Assembly (NCBI GenBank): GCA_004557655.1
Contig: SFGJ01000071.1
Location: 1 to 5,913 of the forward strand
DNA: 5,913 nucleotides
Source of the DNA: Clostridiales bacterium
Lineage (GTDB): Bacteria > Bacillota > Clostridia > Oscillospirales > Oscillospiraceae
Direction: 5' to 3'
The notes below the pieces were generated by a model. That model was not told the DNA's origin, did no database searches, and was given only the letters and a program-made list of their open reading frames with translations. The position numbers were made by a program, and so were the translations under genes. The stretch's first letter is position 1, and the number at the start of each line of letters is the position of its first letter. Of the stretch, positions 5,210-5,913 are shown piece after piece.

Positions 5210-5664
5210 CAACTTTTTACCTCCATATTTTCGTGATATTGGTTTTTGAGTAAGTGAACTGTGTACGCCTTGCGGTGAAAAATCTGCCATGCCGCAAATC
5301 CGCTCAGATTTCCGTTCGTGATGCCCTGTACGCAGCAGCACCCTATCGGCTTCATCGTCCGGCATGAGAACATACAGAACAGCAGGATATGCCACAGTCC
5401 GGTGCAGCAGCTTCACGCTTCGGTAAATCACCGGGTGGTGCAATGCGTTCGACCTGCGGCGAAAATCTTCACGGATTTCACAAGCATTGTTTTTTGGGGC
5501 TGCAAAATTGAGCCGCCATGTACGGCTCGGTACAGAAAAAAACCTTGTGTACGCTTCTGTACGCCGGTTTTGTGTACCAGCCGTCGGTTCAGCGGCAGAT
5601 TTTACACGCTGCCGTGAAATACTCCACGATGCGCTCAAGCAAAATGGTTTTTAAGAATGGAATC
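5210..5664. other. Gene-free region between primase and mobilization operon
   Basis: About 450 bases hold no convincing gene. Directly visible are repeated TGTACG motifs, a GAGCCG/CGGCTC inverted repeat (5510-5515 with 5523-5528), and a bulged stem, CGGCAG at 5593-5598 with CTGCCG at 5609-5614, extended by TTCA/TGAA. The promoter for the mobilization operon should lie here on the minus strand, but I found no -35/-10 pair good enough to name. A replication origin is possible, given the flanking primase gene, but it shows neither a strong A/T-rich stretch nor regularly phased iterons. Confidence 0.5.
5519..5578. repeat. Cluster of TGTAC(G/C) repeats
   Basis: TGTACGGC at 5519-5526, inverted CTGTACC at 5529-5535, TGTACGC at 5548-5554, TGTACGCC at 5558-5565 and TGTACC at 5573-5578 lie within 60 bases. 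Single copies also occur at 5262-5268 and 5327-5333, and three more in the terminator region at 5672-5699. The two central copies are 10 bases apart, one helical turn. They may be operator or initiator-protein sites. Confidence 0.55.
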
Positions 5665-5690
5665 AAAAACAGCCGTACAGAGTGTACGGC
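5665..5690 (-). terminator. Rho-independent terminator of the primase gene
   Basis: A perfect 8-bp stem, GCCGTACA at 5672-5679 with TGTACGGC at 5683-5690, has a 3-base loop. On the minus strand it is followed by TG and five T (5669-5665). It lies about 33 bases past the primase stop. A further TGTACGGC copy at 5692-5699 could pair with the same arm, giving an alternative fold. Confidence 0.75.
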
Positions 5691-5723
5691 GTGTACGGCA
5701 ATTTTGAAGTCCGCTCCTCATTT

Positions 5724-5913
5724 TTAATACGGCGGCGGATTGACCACCTCAATGCCCATAAAGCCACGCACCCGCTTGCCGCCGACGTGGACATTGTTGG
5801 TGGCCTCCACGTTATAAAGCCGCTCATTTTGTGCAAGCTCAGAGCTGACCCGGTTGGCAGACATGGGCTTCTGTGCGTTATCATCGCACCATCTTGTATA
5901 GGCTTCATAGATC
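5724..5913 (-). CDS. C-terminal end of a P4-type phage/plasmid primase, 5' part outside the window
   Basis: Sixty-two residues are visible before a TAA at 5724-5726, beginning IYEAYTRWCDDNAQKPMSAN and ending GIEVVNPPPY. The pattern (YEAYxxWCxxN, K-P-M-S-x-N-R, then a basic strand KRVRGFMGIEV) is that of the C-terminal winged-helix tail of D5/P4-type primase-helicases of phages, plasmids and integrative elements. Those proteins prime and unwind DNA at the element's own origin. No catalytic motif lies in the window, so the call rests on the tail alone. The terminator directly downstream suggests it ends its own transcription unit, separate from the mobilization operon. Alternatives are another replication initiator with a similar tail. 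Confidence 0.72.
   Translation of the reverse strand, partial: IYEAYTRWCDDNAQKPMSANRVSSELAQNERLYNVEATNNVHVGGKRVRGFMGIEVVNPPPY

Noticed and set aside
5213..5638. N-terminal extension of the helix-turn-helix gene to 214 residues
   Set aside because: The extension has no recognizable fold and spans the repeat-rich gap, while GGAGG stands right before the 71-residue start.
5663..5908. An 81-codon minus-strand frame at the right edge
   Set aside because: Another frame there gives the recognizable primase tail and ends just before a terminator; this one runs into the terminator.

Overview
The window looks like part of a mobile element from a low-to-mid-GC Gram-positive anaerobe, most likely a gut clostridium. 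This is inferred from strong AGGAGG ribosome sites, a MobA/MobL (MobQ-type) relaxase of the kind common in Firmicutes elements, a P4-type primase tail, and a thiol-redox operon built from clostridial-style parts. No rRNA, tRNA, CRISPR array, integrase or insertion sequence was found.

Left part (1-2698, + strand): a tightly packed four-gene redox operon. It starts with a 5'-truncated thioredoxin fused to thioredoxin reductase. A 70-residue DUF6132-like membrane protein with four cysteines follows, then a CcdA-type thiol transporter, then a membrane-anchored TlpA/ResA-like thioredoxin. Together they form a plausible complete route for electrons from NADPH in the cytoplasm, across the membrane, to disulfides outside it.

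Middle (2699-2802): a short convergent intergenic region with a hairpin terminator that serves the minus-strand mobilization genes and perhaps both sides.

Right part (2803-5913, - strand): a replication/mobilization module. In transcription order it has the 3' end of a P4-type primase, its terminator, about 450 bases without a gene but with many TGTACG repeats, a small DUF6471-like helix-turn-helix protein, a small charged accessory protein, a structured oriT region and the relaxase. The oriT region holds a perfect match to the MobQ nick core, TAAGTGCGCCCTT, with an inverted repeat just upstream, plus a run of four strong hairpins in the relaxase leader. The relaxase gene is split by a single-base-equivalent frameshift that separates the last 100 or so residues; repaired, it would be about 543 residues.

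The likely reading is an integrative mobilizable element or mobilizable plasmid, with the redox operon beside the mobilization module as cargo or as neighbouring chromosomal DNA. The window does not show element ends, so this is not settled. The best candidates for something little described are the Trx-TrxR/DUF6132/CcdA/TlpA relay and the hairpin array between oriT and the relaxase start.
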